A stretch of DNA of 64,000 nt from Thecamonas trahens ATCC 50062 (taxonomy: Eukaryota; Apusozoa; Apusomonadida; Apusomonadidae): NCBI RefSeq assembly GCF_000142905.1, contig NW_013657672.1:422797-486796 (forward strand). The letters are read 5' to 3'. A program made the position numbers and the translations under genes. Every line of letters begins with the position of its first letter. Positions within the stretch are counted from its first letter, which is position 1. This document shows, piece by piece, positions 11,346 to 21,452 of the stretch. The notes under the pieces were generated by a model. The model was not told the DNA's origin. It did no database searches and was given only the letters and a program-made list of their open reading frames with translations.

Positions 11346-11694
11346 TTGTGGCAGCCATCAACACATTGTACTACTCTTTTCAACAATTCATGGACGTTGC
11401 GACGTCCGTGGAGCGTCGCGAGCGCGGCTGGCACGATAGACAAAATTTGTCCATTCCGAACCAAAAGGGCATTGAAAAAAACTGCGACACTGCAGCCAAA
11501 AACTATGGGAGCCGCAAGTCAAGTTGGCTCACCTTGTCTGCGCGCGGATGTGAATCTTTATTGGCACGTGAGCCATCCGCCGCAGGCGCGCCGAACCAAC
11601 GGCCGGCTTCCCCAGGAAAGGCAGGTTTGCACGGGTGGGACACCACACTTGCCTCGCACCACCCGTGTCCGGGTGTTAGTGTGTAAACGGGACC
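11346..11694. promoter_or_regulatory. Upstream region of Tmc-like gene B
   Basis: About 350 bp between the transposase remnant and the ATG at 11695. It is more AT-rich than its neighbours (for example around 11440-11510) and holds no convincing ORF. Presumed to contain the promoter of the downstream gene. Confidence 0.35.
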
Positions 11695-14600
11695 ATGAGC
11701 ATGTTGGGACGTAACTACGGTGGCTCTCGGACGTCTACAGGGTCGCTCTCGGACTCGTCCTTGGACAACTCGTTGCTTTCCGAACTCGGCGACAGTGACG
11801 ACGACTTTCTCGGCCTGTCGACGCGTACAGCGACAGAGCGACTGCTTCAAACCATCGAGACCTTTGCTTTTGGCGCACTCTTTGCCATCGTCTCGCGCAC
11901 CTCATCACTCCGCATTGTCTCCATCCTTGTGCTGCTCATCGAGTTTGGCCAGCTCGCCGCCTTTGCCTTTGCGCCCATCTTTGAGTGGGGCCCATGGGCC
12001 GACTCATCGCTCCAACCTGTGCTCTCGGTCCTCTCGCTGCGAGTGGTTTTCTCCTCGTTCCACGTCTTCCGTGTTGTCAATCTTGTTGTGTATGCCGTGC
12101 TCCTTGGCGCCAGCGTTGACGCTGCTTATGTCGGCCTTGCCCTCCGCGACCACTCACGGTCCAAGGTCTGGCCGTTGCGACTGCTGCGGTACGCCGTCGG
12201 CTTTGCGGTCACCGTCCTGTACATTCCGATCATGAGCGTCCTCCTCACGCCGCTCGCTTGCGACTACGAGGCCGAGCCGCCCGTCCTCCGTGACTACTCG
12301 GACGTCGGGTGCTGGGAGGTCGAGATCACAGCCTACCGCATGGTCTCGGGTGTCCTTGCGCTCGTCTTTCTTGTGGGGACGGCGGCTCTGTCGCTGGTGT
12401 ACTTTCAGGACGCGCTCGGATCGGGGCACTTGCTCGCGCGGCCACACGCGCGGGTTGACTGCGCCACCCATGTGGTCAAGACGGTGCTTTTGTTTGGGTT
12501 TGCGACCGGAGCTGGCTCGCCCGGGGTGCTCGGCGGTCTTCTTGTGGTCACTATGATCTCCATCTTTGTGCTGCAGGTCCTGTTCATGGCTCTGTACAAC
12601 CTCAAGCTGCAGCTGGCGCGGACTGGTGGCTTCCTCGCGCTGGCCTGGCTCGGATCGATGGCACTGGCGACGGTGTCGATCAACGGGCGTCCTCCCGATG
12701 ACGGTGTCGCCCGCGGGAGCAACACGCTGTTTGTTGTTGCGCTGGCTCTTGTGCCGATTGTTGCATGTGCTGGAGGTGGCATTTCATATCTTCGGCTTCA
12801 CCGACTTTGGCGGAGACACGCGGCTGTGGCTGTGGCGCCTACGGCCCGGCGGAGCACTGGGCACCGATCTCGGTTCATCCTTGTAACTGACGTCGAGCTC
12901 GTGGCACGGATGCACATGGCGTCGGGCAACATTGACGCCGCCAACAGCGTCTTCCGCGCCGGCTTTGACCAGTTTCCTAACTCGGTCTTTGTCGTCCTCT
13001 GCTACGTGCGGTTTCTTGCGAGTGTGGGCAACACTGCGATGGCGCACGCGTATCTTGACAAGTCGCTTGCTCTCCCGGCATGGATTGATCTGCGGTTTGC
13101 GCGGTATCGCAAGATGCGCGAGGTGGAGCAGGCGCAGCTCGCGCGCGGGCTGACGACCGGCTCGATGGACCTTGTCTCGTACGTGCAGTTTGAGAACATG
13201 CTGCGAACGGCCAAGTCGCACCACAACTCGGCGCTGCGGGCGGTGAGCACGTTCTGGCGCACGCTGCTGCGATCTGACCGGGCGTTCCTGGAAAAGTCTG
13301 CCAAGCTCATTGCGCGGATCGACGAGTCTGAGCGGACGGCCAACAACTACTACCGGCAACTGGTGCGCAAGTACCCGACCGCGCCGGGCCTGCTGTCGGC
13401 GTACGCCACGTTTCTGGACGAGGTGTCGAACAAGCCGGCGCTCGCGTCGCGGTTCCTCTCCAAGGCCAAGCGGGTCGAGGCTGCAACGCGCGACGACGGT
13501 GGGGCCGGGGTGGAGCATCTTGGGCAGGACGCCGACTACACGCTCGTGAACGGGGCGGTCGATGCGCTCATTTCGCTGAGCGAGACTGGGAGCATTATCT
13601 CGCTCAACACGCATGCCCGAAAGCTGCTTGGCTACTCGAGCTTGGCGAGCAAGGGTGAGCTTGTGGGTCAACCGTTTGGCAGCACGCTCCTCACGCAGCC
13701 GTTTGCATCGTGGCAGGCACTGCTTGTATCGGAGACGTCCGATGAGGCCAAGTCGATGATTGTGCCGATCCGCCACCGAGCAGGAACACTGATGCCTGTG
13801 GTGTTGACCATTGTGCGGATGGGCGGAAACTCGGGATCTGCGCCGTTTGTTATGGTTCTTCGCGAGCTCCCGCGTCACGACACCCGGGTTGTGCTCTACA
13901 CCCGCAAGTCTGGACGGGTAGTCGGAGTGGTGGGGCCGGTCAGCACGGTGCTCGAGCGGAGCTCAAACTCGCTGACCAACTCGGAAGTTCTAGATCTTTT
14001 TGATGCTAGCGGCGACGAGGCCGAGCTGCAGTTCTCACCGATGGCTGGCTGGTTGTCTTCACTTGGCACGGCTTCGAGGAGCAATCTCTCCACCCGGGTC
14101 GAGACGGTGACACTCGGCTCGCAAAAGCGAGTGCCCATGGTGGTCTCGTGCTCGGTGGTGTTTGGCAGCGGCAACGATGCCATGGGCATGATTTGTCTCG
14201 AGCCACTCGCGGCGCACACGCTCGAAATCGTGCTCTCGCCAGACGGCCGAATCCTGGCCTGCGCCTCGGGATCGATTGCCACGCTGCTCGGAGTGACCGA
14301 AACCGAGGTTCTCGGTCAGGGTCTTGAGTCGCTGTTCCGGCTTCCCGAGTCGACTAATGATCGGCCTGCCATTCTGGACATTGTGGATGCGACCCATTCG
14401 CGAGCGGCGCGGATTAGCGCTGAGGTCGGTGTGCGTGGCGTTGCTTCGCATCTTGAGCCGGTTGGCGTCTGGATCGAGTCGGACAGACTGTTGCAAGGTC
14501 TGATGAGCAAGGCAAAGGAGCAGCTGGCAGATGGCTCGTCACCTCTGCCGCTCATTCCACCGCCGCCTCTTCAGAGCTCGGTGGCGTCACGGATGGGCGA

Positions 14601-17600
14601 GGCCGTAGCGCTGCTACAGTCGCTGGCGCTCCGGGCGACACATCCATCACTCTGTTTCCTGGCTGCGGCTCGATCAGCCGACGACGGGTCATCCCACTCA
14701 CTGTGGCTCCTCCCGCTAGCAGCGTCGGAAGAAGAACTCACAACGCTAGCTGCGTCTGTGCCAGTCACTCCGACCATCGGCACTGTACCGCGGCCGGCAT
14801 CGCTAGGGCCTGGCTCGTGGGGCGCCGGGCGGAACTCGAGCTCTAGCTTGATGGGCGACGCGACTGCTTCCGCTGGTGCGATTACTGGCAACGGCGTGTC
14901 TGGTCTCTCGTCGCCGTTTGACTCGGTGCCGCAGCTCGGCGCCAGCACCGGTGACAGCTCTGTGGGAATGCGACGGTCAGCGTCGGGAGTCATTGCCGGA
15001 CCCCGGCGGCGGGTCTCACGGCGGCGATCTAAGCTCTCGACAGCGCTTACGTCGGAGCGGTCGCTCTCGCTGCAGCGGCCGGGCAGCAAGACGACGGCGG
15101 CGGCGGCGGCGGGCGATACCGAGACCATGTCGCTAGTTTCGGCATCAGACCAGCGGATGGTGGGGGCGTCGCGAGCGCGAATTTTGGCGCGCAAGCGGAT
15201 GGCGCAGTCGGACTCGGATGTGGCGACGGCCCTGCGTGGGCTGCGAACGCGGACATCGGCGTCAATTTCGCGGCTACAGAAGCAGCTGTGTCTTTTCACG
15301 TTTGCTGTCGCCTGTCTTTGCGTGGCAGTCTTTGTGGCGTCAACCATTCTAGTGGCAGAGGCCGAGCTCAAGCCACCGCGGGCCGAGTGGGCGGCACTTC
15401 GACTGCAGGCGATGTCGCGGACAGTCTCGACGCTCGAGTCGCTGTACCTGCTGGAAAAGGGGATGTTGGTGCACAACTATGTACTCTCGATGAGAGCGCG
15501 GAACATATCGTCGGTGGCGGATGATGTCGATCCTTTTCTCATCCAGTTTAACCAACTCATCCTTGGTGCGCCCGAGTTCATACACCAGTCGCCCAAAGAC
15601 GCGGCGCGGTTGCTGGCGACCGCGCGCAACGCACTGTCGTCGCTTCGGGCCAACCAGGACCAGCTGGCAGACACGTCCGGCCTGCACGACCCAGGAGACC
15701 GGATTGACAAGCTCCATTCTGGCGAAGGCCAGGTGGCCCTGTACCACTTTGTGGGTGTGGGTGAGCTCCTGGCCAATTATCCTAATCCGTTCAACATCAC
15801 GTCGAGTGCCGAGTCGTACAATCTGGAGGAGGCCATTGCGTTGTTCTCCAACATGGCCAATGGGTATCTTGAGTACCTCGAGGGCCTATTGGCGGTGATG
15901 AGCGGGGCAGTGCCGCCGAATGGAGGCACGACTACCGTAGGGGGCGGGGTGGTCGGTGCGCCGGTTGTGGCGCCGGAAGACATGGTCATGTTTGCCATTT
16001 TCAATGGGCGGCACACGCTGCGGACGATTCTGGAAGTGGGACTTGACCTTGAGCAAGATGCAGTTGCGGCGACAATGCAGCAGTCGATTGTGGTCGTGTG
16101 CTCGCTGACGGGCGTGTTGGTCGCGCTGCATCTCGCGGTTGTGTGCTTTGTCATGTATCCTGCGTTCCGCAAGCTGACCGACCAGCGGAAGCACACGGTG
16201 GCGGTCTTTCTGGCCATTCCCAAGGTTACGGTCTCGCAGCTCGCGCGTGGCTCGCGCAACGCGCTGGCAAGCGACGGCGGCCTCTCTGCCGAGTCAATTG
16301 AGGAACTCGGGACGACCGTCGAGACGATGGATGCGGACGGGCCTGAATCGTCGATTCGTCGCGCAGCGAGCACCAATGGCGTCATTGAGCTCGGGAAGCT
16401 GCGACGGGAAGGTATGTCATCCTCTTCGTCTTCGTCGCTCTCTTCGCCGTCTGAAGATGAGTCGCTGTCGGACGAACTCGGCAGTGGGCTCGAGAAGTCG
16501 AGCGCTGCCGTGCGGCGGTCGGTGACATCGCCAGTCCTTACGGGCCGGGAATCTGCCGAGTCAGGGTCGGGCAACGAGTCTGTTGTGCTCACCGACTCAC
16601 TGCTGGAGGAGCAGGAGGAAGAGGAGGATGGGGAACCAAACAGAAGCTTGGTGGAGCACGGGACGCCGATGCGGCTGGTGACGGCGACGCCGACACGGGC
16701 GGCACAAGGTACCTCTGTGCAGGAGACGCCGGCGCGGAGAAGGACACCTTCGCGGGTCCTGAGCCCGCCGCAGCTGCACGTGAGCGGGGTGCACGGCGAA
16801 TCGATGTGTGAGAAGAGCGGATGCTCCGAGGCATCGATCTCCATGCTGCTCTCGGGGTCGGAGGAGGGACCAATGGTCCGTTTTCCGTCCAACTCGGAGC
16901 TCGTAGAGGAGGTCAGTCCGCCAGCACCGTATCTTTCGCCGCAGCCGTCGGCAGCTTCACTATCAGGAGCAAGGACGACAGGGCAGCGCGACGAGGAGCG
17001 CATCAAGCAGGCGTCGCAGCGGGTGGCGCGTGACGTGGTGGAGAAGCGGCAGTGGCTGATCTTGTTTGGTATGGTGGGCCTGGCCGTTGTCCTCGCGTTT
17101 TCTCTGGTCTCGCTGGTGGAGCTGCGGTACATGGCGAATGTGGCTTCGGCGACGGCCAAGGGCGGGCTCCGCATGGCGCTCAATGAGGACGTGCGTGGGC
17201 TGGCTATCGAGACCATGATCGAGGAGAACCCACAGCTGCAGCTCTTCGCGACAGTCGTTCTTCCATACCACTTGCTGCCGTGGACAGATATGTCACAAGC
17301 GCGCCTGCCAGACTCGGTTCATGTACGGCTGACAACGACCCGCTTGGGAGCACGCGAAATGCTGCTCAGCGCGCTTGACCTACTGCGCGAGACGCAGCAG
17401 TACTTTGCTCTCAACGCCGACGACACGTTCAAGGTCCCTTCGCAACACTGGCTCAATTCAGCCGGAACCTGCCTCCGTTACAACACTAGCCTCTGCCGCA
17501 AGCCCGACGATCGTCTGTACTTGGAGACTTCACAAGGGCTGTCTGTGCTTGTTTATGAGTATGTTGCGCTCGGGCGTGCTGTGGCGCGAGCGCCGGCGTC

Positions 17601-17919
17601 GGTCATCTCGCCGCTCACGCAGCCACTGCTTGACATCGAGAACTTGTTTGATCGCGAGATGCTGGATGGCCTCGGAATGTCGACGCACAGCTTTGTGACT
17701 TCGGTCGAGCGCAACGCGCTGTGGGAGCACCTTCCGCTTGTGGCACTCGTGGCGCAGCTTGTGCTCTTCTTCCTCTTCCTCGTCGGTGCCATCGTTCCAC
17801 TCGTCCATGCACTCCACGCGCAGAACCGGCGGACGATGTTCATGCTGGGCTTTATTCCGCACGATGTGGTGACATCTGTCTACTCTGTTGCGTCATTCTT
17901 TGAGCTTGACACTGTCTAG
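11695..17919 (+). CDS. Giant Tmc-like TPR/PAS multipass membrane protein B
   Basis: A single uninterrupted frame of 2,074 residues. In order: an N-terminal multi-TM region (~55-370) with the motif ALFAIVSRTSSLRIVS; the TPR_TmcB-like helical domain (~392-596); a PAS domain starting near 617 (ALISLSETGSIISLN); a second PAS-like segment near 842 (EIVLSPDGRILACA); TM near 1199; a loop with conserved GRHTLR near its end; TM near 1464; a Ser/acid-rich cytosolic stretch; TM near 1787; a final loop with paired Cys (GTCLRYNTSLCRK); and TM near 2015. This matches the TPR-plus-PAS layout of Dictyostelium TmcB/TmcC-type proteins. No kinase or cyclase domain is present. It may be a membrane sensor or scaffold (inference). 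The ATG at 11695 is the first in frame. Confidence 0.85.
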   Translation: MSMLGRNYGGSRTSTGSLSDSSLDNSLLSELGDSDDDFLGLSTRTATERLLQTIETFAFGALFAIVSRTSSLRIVSILVLLIEFGQLAAFAFAPIFEWGPWADSSLQPVLSVLSLRVVFSSFHVFRVVNLVVYAVLLGASVDAAYVGLALRDHSRSKVWPLRLLRYAVGFAVTVLYIPIMSVLLTPLACDYEAEPPVLRDYSDVGCWEVEITAYRMVSGVLALVFLVGTAALSLVYFQDALGSGHLLARPHARVDCATHVVKTVLLFGFATGAGSPGVLGGLLVVTMISIFVLQVLFMALYNLKLQLARTGGFLALAWLGSMALATVSINGRPPDDGVARGSNTLFVVALALVPIVACAGGGISYLRLHRLWRRHAAVAVAPTARRSTGHRSRFILVTDVELVARMHMASGNIDAANSVFRAGFDQFPNSVFVVLCYVRFLASVGNTAMAHAYLDKSLALPAWIDLRFARYRKMREVEQAQLARGLTTGSMDLVSYVQFENMLRTAKSHHNSALRAVSTFWRTLLRSDRAFLEKSAKLIARIDESERTANNYYRQLVRKYPTAPGLLSAYATFLDEVSNKPALASRFLSKAKRVEAATRDDGGAGVEHLGQDADYTLVNGAVDALISLSETGSIISLNTHARKLLGYSSLASKGELVGQPFGSTLLTQPFASWQALLVSETSDEAKSMIVPIRHRAGTLMPVVLTIVRMGGNSGSAPFVMVLRELPRHDTRVVLYTRKSGRVVGVVGPVSTVLERSSNSLTNSEVLDLFDASGDEAELQFSPMAGWLSSLGTASRSNLSTRVETVTLGSQKRVPMVVSCSVVFGSGNDAMGMICLEPLAAHTLEIVLSPDGRILACASGSIATLLGVTETEVLGQGLESLFRLPESTNDRPAILDIVDATHSRAARISAEVGVRGVASHLEPVGVWIESDRLLQGLMSKAKEQLADGSSPLPLIPPPPLQSSVASRMGEAVALLQSLALRATHPSLCFLAAARSADDGSSHSLWLLPLAASEEELTTLAASVPVTPTIGTVPRPASLGPGSWGAGRNSSSSLMGDATASAGAITGNGVSGLSSPFDSVPQLGASTGDSSVGMRRSASGVIAGPRRRVSRRRSKLSTALTSERSLSLQRPGSKTTAAAAAGDTETMSLVSASDQRMVGASRARILARKRMAQSDSDVATALRGLRTRTSASISRLQKQLCLFTFAVACLCVAVFVASTILVAEAELKPPRAEWAALRLQAMSRTVSTLESLYLLEKGMLVHNYVLSMRARNISSVADDVDPFLIQFNQLILGAPEFIHQSPKDAARLLATARNALSSLRANQDQLADTSGLHDPGDRIDKLHSGEGQVALYHFVGVGELLANYPNPFNITSSAESYNLEEAIALFSNMANGYLEYLEGLLAVMSGAVPPNGGTTTVGGGVVGAPVVAPEDMVMFAIFNGRHTLRTILEVGLDLEQDAVAATMQQSIVVVCSLTGVLVALHLAVVCFVMYPAFRKLTDQRKHTVAVFLAIPKVTVSQLARGSRNALASDGGLSAESIEELGTTVETMDADGPESSIRRAASTNGVIELGKLRREGMSSSSSSSLSSPSEDESLSDELGSGLEKSSAAVRRSVTSPVLTGRESAESGSGNESVVLTDSLLEEQEEEEDGEPNRSLVEHGTPMRLVTATPTRAAQGTSVQETPARRRTPSRVLSPPQLHVSGVHGESMCEKSGCSEASISMLLSGSEEGPMVRFPSNSELVEEVSPPAPYLSPQPSAASLSGARTTGQRDEERIKQASQRVARDVVEKRQWLILFGMVGLAVVLAFSLVSLVELRYMANVASATAKGGLRMALNEDVRGLAIETMIEENPQLQLFATVVLPYHLLPWTDMSQARLPDSVHVRLTTTRLGAREMLLSALDLLRETQQYFALNADDTFKVPSQHWLNSAGTCLRYNTSLCRKPDDRLYLETSQGLSVLVYEYVALGRAVARAPASVISPLTQPLLDIENLFDREMLDGLGMSTHSFVTSVERNALWEHLPLVALVAQLVLFFLFLVGAIVPLVHALHAQNRRTMFMLGFIPHDVVTSVYSVASFFELDTV
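11878..13486 (+). repeat. Paralogous near-identical block (copy 2, in Tmc-like B)
   Basis: Counterpart of 4727-6335. Nucleotide identity is almost complete, synonymous sites included, within three blocks and collapses abruptly outside them. Confidence 0.9.
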
Positions 17920-18014
17920 CCTTACTGGCCACGCATGACGTAACATGACATGAACGGAGCCACGAGAGGAGAGGGAGAGACACTTGACGCCGTCGTTCAG
18001 AGGTGTAGTTGGCG

Positions 18015-18691
18015 ATGGACGAGTTTGATCAGCTGCTGTTTCTGGAGGAAGAGTATGTAGATTGAGAGGGTGATGAACAAGGTCGGGAATGAGAATGGGT
18101 GTGTGGGGGGGGGGAAGGGGTTTGCTTGTGGTGGATCGCTTCGGATCTGATCCCGAGTGCGGCAAGCCAACTCACGGCTTTGGATGGGACATGGACAGGC
18201 TTATTGCCCAGGGTCATGCGCAGGGGCTTGTACAGGGCGAGGAAGAGGGCCATGCTGAGGCACGGAGGCTGGGCTTTTTCCATGGCCGGGAGTTGGCCAT
18301 GGAGGTGGGCTACTACCGCGCGTATCTAGCGACGGTGGCGGCGACCGAGGCGGCGACCGAGGCGGCGGTCGAGGCGGCAGCCGAAGCGGCTGTAGCCGAA
18401 ATGGAAGAGCGGCTGGCAGCAGGCGTCCCGTTTGATCCGGCAGAGATGGAGCCGCTCCGCGCTGTGATGCGGCGGTATGCGGCGGGGGCCGGCATCGAGC
18501 TGCGGTATGGGCCACCTGATCTGGGCGCCGAGGAGGTGCGAATCGCCAAATGGCTGCGGAGCCGCCGCAGCGGTGTCGACCGCGCGCGGGTGGCGCTGGC
18601 GCTAGACGGCGGTGACGACAGTGAGGCTGAATGCGTCGGCGATGCCGAAGGCGGGAGTGGCCGCGACGGCGAGGACGATCTCGATTGGTAG
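18015..18691 (+). CDS. LTO1: LTO1-like adaptor (deca-GX3 protein), one intron
   Basis: Exon 1 (18015-18052) encodes MDEFDQLLFLEE. Exon 2 (18199-18691) continues with LIAQGHAQGLVQGEEEG and the regular Gly-every-fourth-residue array (G-x3-G repeated, ending ELAMEVGYYRAYL). Total about 176 residues, against 137 in human LTO1/ORAOV1. Family members pair with YAE1 and recruit the cytosolic Fe-S targeting complex to the ABC protein ABCE1/Rli1, supporting ribosome recycling. The first exon matches the conserved start of LTO1 (aspartate, phenylalanine, then LEE before the repeats), which supports the splice model. The C-terminal Ala/Glu-rich extension is lineage-specific. The stop lies 16 bp from the XRCC1 stop on the opposite strand. 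Confidence 0.75.
18053..18198 (+). other. Intron of the LTO1-like gene
   Basis: 146 bp with donor GTATGT and acceptor GGACAG. The junction completes a Glu codon (GA plus G). It includes the C/G-rich tract near 18105-18118. Confidence 0.7.
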
Positions 18692-18707
18692 TTTCAATGG
18701 CGGCGGG

Positions 18708-20581
18708 TCAGGATGGTGGCGGGAGGAGCTGGGCCGCGTCAGCGCACTGCTGGACCCAGGCCGGCGTGACGTAGGTCGGCCCGGTGCCGGGGGATCGCGA
18801 CTCTGGAAGCGGCAGCGCTTCTTTGGCGACGACAACAACGTGGACGCCTGGGCCAGGCTCGCGCCGGAGCCGCCCGCCGTAGGCCACGATGTGGCGGGAG
18901 AGCTGCTTGCGGGTGACCGGCTGTAGCGAGCCGTCGTCGACGAGAAAGACGAGGTTGGCGAAAAACGCGGCAGTGGGGCAAGACCGGCAGCGATGGCGGA
19001 CGACGAAGCACGGCGAAGAGGGGCCAACGACGATGACGCCGACGACGCGGCACATGCGTCACCGGCATCGGCAATGCCGTCATCATTGTCGTCGGTGTCA
19101 GCGTTGTAGTCGGCGATCTCCTCCGTCGAGCCCGACGCCGACGTTGTAGCTGGGGCCGCAGCCGGGGCTGCCGGGGCTGAGGCGGTTGAGGGAAGTGGCG
19201 CAGGCGCGTGGGCCGCGTAGCTGTCGTGGAGCCAGTCGGGACCGACGACCGGCTTGCCTGCGGCGCGAGCGGCCTTGACCTTGGCGGCGTGATCAAAGCC
19301 AGGTGCGGCGATGAGCAAATTGCAAGCTGCCGACCAGGCTGCGGAGTATGTGGCCCCCATGGCGGCGGCGAGGCTGCGGAGGGTGGCGCGCTCGGGATTG
19401 GCGATGCCAGAAATGGTAAAGGTGATGTGGGCAAGTGTGGTTGGCGGCGGCGGCGTGCGCTTGCGCTTGCGTGATGGAGGGTTCGGCGGGGCCGCAGCCG
19501 AGGGAGCCGGCGAGGAAGCAGCAGGCGATCGGTCGTTGACAATGACTGACTCGCGCGGGGTGGCGACTGCTGATGGGGCGCGGCGGTTTGTGTTGGTGGC
19601 GGCCGCCGAGTTGGGGATGAACTCAAAGGTGGAGGCGGCAGCAACGGCACGGCGGGCCTTGGCGCGGGCAATCTTGGCAGCCTTGGCGGCGGCGGCCTTG
19701 ATGGCGGCCGTATCGGCCTGCCACTCGTCAAACGATGACGAGCTGGGCGGCGGCTTGAGTGACGACATGCGCTTGTGGAGCGGAATGAGGCCTTCGAGCG
19801 GTGAGGCCTTCAGTGAGGGGTCGCCGGCAAATGGAGCGCGGTGGATCGAGGCTGCGGCAGCGGGAGTGTCGAACGAGAGCTGGGACTTGCCGAGAGGGCG
19901 AAGCATGTCCTTGAGCGCGGCGTCGACGTCAGCCTTGGGCAGCGACGGCGGCTGGGGTGGGGCGTCGAGGAGCGAGCCGAGGCGGAGGAGACCGCCGGCT
20001 GCGCCGCGGGCACGGGCCCTGTCCGACGGCGGTGGAGTACGGACGCAGATGTCGATGCGGGCAAGGCCCATGCGGCGCGGGCGGAGGGCGGTGATGCGGA
20101 CCACCAGGTGTGAGATGGGCGTGTCCAGCAGGCCGGCGGCAAGTGCACCGGAGCCAAAGGACCAGACTTTGGTGGCGAGCACGCCTGGTGCCGGCGGCGG
20201 CGGCAACGGCAGCGGCGGAGGGCTGGGTAGGCTCGAGTGCGGCGGATCGGGCGGGAGGAGCTGCTTGATAGGCAGGACGGGGCGGGCGGCGACCGTCCAC
20301 AGGCTGGCCCGATCGATGCCATCCGCAGCGAGCACAGCACTCGCCGGTGCATCTCCGTCATGAACAACCATGATCTCCACAAAGGGCGTGTTATAGTTGC
20401 GGACGATGACGTCTGTGAGAAGAGCCGGGCGGGCGAGAGCGAGGACAAGCAGGCCCGGGCCATGACCAGCCCCGAGGTCGGCGGGAGGTAGCCAGGGCGT
20501 GTGCGGGAGGCCCGAGGCAGGCCATGGACCGGCATCTGGAGGCGAGACAAAGGCGACTGTGTATGGGGCGGATGCAGACAT
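18708..20581 (-). CDS. XRCC1: XRCC1-like DNA single-strand-break repair scaffold (one frame break)
   Basis: About 624 residues when the frame is restored; human XRCC1 has 633. The XRCC1 N-terminal domain starts at MSASAPYTVAFVS and contains the conserved NTPFVEIMV and VWSFG segments. A basic linker contains RKRKRTPP. BRCT1 lies at about residues 381-460 (AHITFTISG ... VVGPDWLHDSY). An acidic STEEIADYN...DTDDNDD patch precedes BRCT2, which starts at LPRFFANLVFLVDDG and ends TYVTPAWVQQC. BRCT2 is in another frame, and no AG dinucleotide lies between the frames to act as acceptor. Adding one T to the T5 run (plus-strand A5 at 18961-18965) gives a perfect LPRFF junction. BRCT1 binds poly(ADP-ribose) and BRCT2 binds ligase III in animals. 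The ATG at 20581 fits the family start; an ORF extension to 20734 is discounted. Confidence 0.85.
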
Positions 20582-20739
20582 GTGGGTAGTGGGATGGGGG
20601 AGGGGGGGATGAGTACCAGGGCATTGGTGTGGGTGAGGGTGGCGCGGGCGGGCGGGGCGTGACCATTGTGGTTGATTCTGCATTTGTGTCATTGTCCATG
20701 CATGCCAACGTGTATGCCACCGGCTCATTCGCATCGTTC
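20582..20739. promoter_or_regulatory. XRCC1 upstream region
   Basis: About 160 bp between the XRCC1 ATG and the minisatellite. It contains minus-strand C-rich sequence (G-rich on plus at about 20595-20610). No gene is seen. Confidence 0.35.
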
Positions 20740-21360
20740 GTTCGTCATCGTTGGTTCGTCATCGTTGGCTCGTTCGTCATCGTTGGCTCGTTCATCATCG
20801 TCGGCTCGTTCATCATCGTCGGCTCGTTCGTCATCGTTGGCTCGTTCATCATCGTCGGCTCGTTCATCATCGTCGGCTCGTTCATCATCGTCGGCTCGTT
20901 CATCCTCGTCGGCTTGTTCGTCATCGTTGGCTCGTTCATCATCGTCGGCTCGTTCATCATCGTCGGCTCGTTCGTCATCGTTGGCTCGTTCGTCATCGTT
21001 GGCTCGTTCATCATCGTTGGCTCGTTCATCATCGTCGGCTCGTTCGTCATCGTTGGCTCGTTCGTCATCGTTGGCTCGTTCGTCATCGTCGGCTCGTTCG
21101 TCATCGTTGGCTCGTTCGTCATCGTTGGCTCGTTCATCATCGTCGGCTCGTTCGTCATCGTTGGCTCGTTCGTCATCGTTGGCTCGTTCATCATCGTCGG
21201 CTCGTTCGTCATCGTTGGCTCGTTCGTCATCGTTGGCTCGTTCATCATCGTCGGCTCGTTCGTCATCGTTGGCTCGTTCATCATCGTCGGCTCGTTCGTC
21301 ATCATCGGCTCGTTCATCATTATCGTCTCATTCGTCATCATCGGCTCATTCGTCATCGTT
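20740..21360 (+). repeat. 18-bp coding-like minisatellite, about 34 copies
   Basis: The unit is TTCGTCATCGTTGGCTCG, alternating with variants TTCATCATCGTCGGCTCG. The C/T and A/G differences fall at fixed positions in the unit and recur in higher-order patterns. Because 18 is divisible by three and the unit lacks stops, several frames on both strands stay open, reading for example SFVIVG and, on the minus strand, TNEPTM. These ORFs are artefacts of the repeat. The array fills most of the divergent promoter between XRCC1 and VPS13. Confidence 0.95.
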
Positions 21361-21452
21361 GTTCTTCCACGTGACCACACACACCATTGTTTCATTCATT
21401 CCATTTGCCACCACCCCTCCCTCCCTCCCTCCCTCCCCCCCCCCCTTTGGAC

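Noticed and set aside
19000-19060. An intron joining the two XRCC1 frames
   Set aside because: On the coding strand there is no AG acceptor between the frames, and adding one base to the T run gives an uninterrupted conserved junction.
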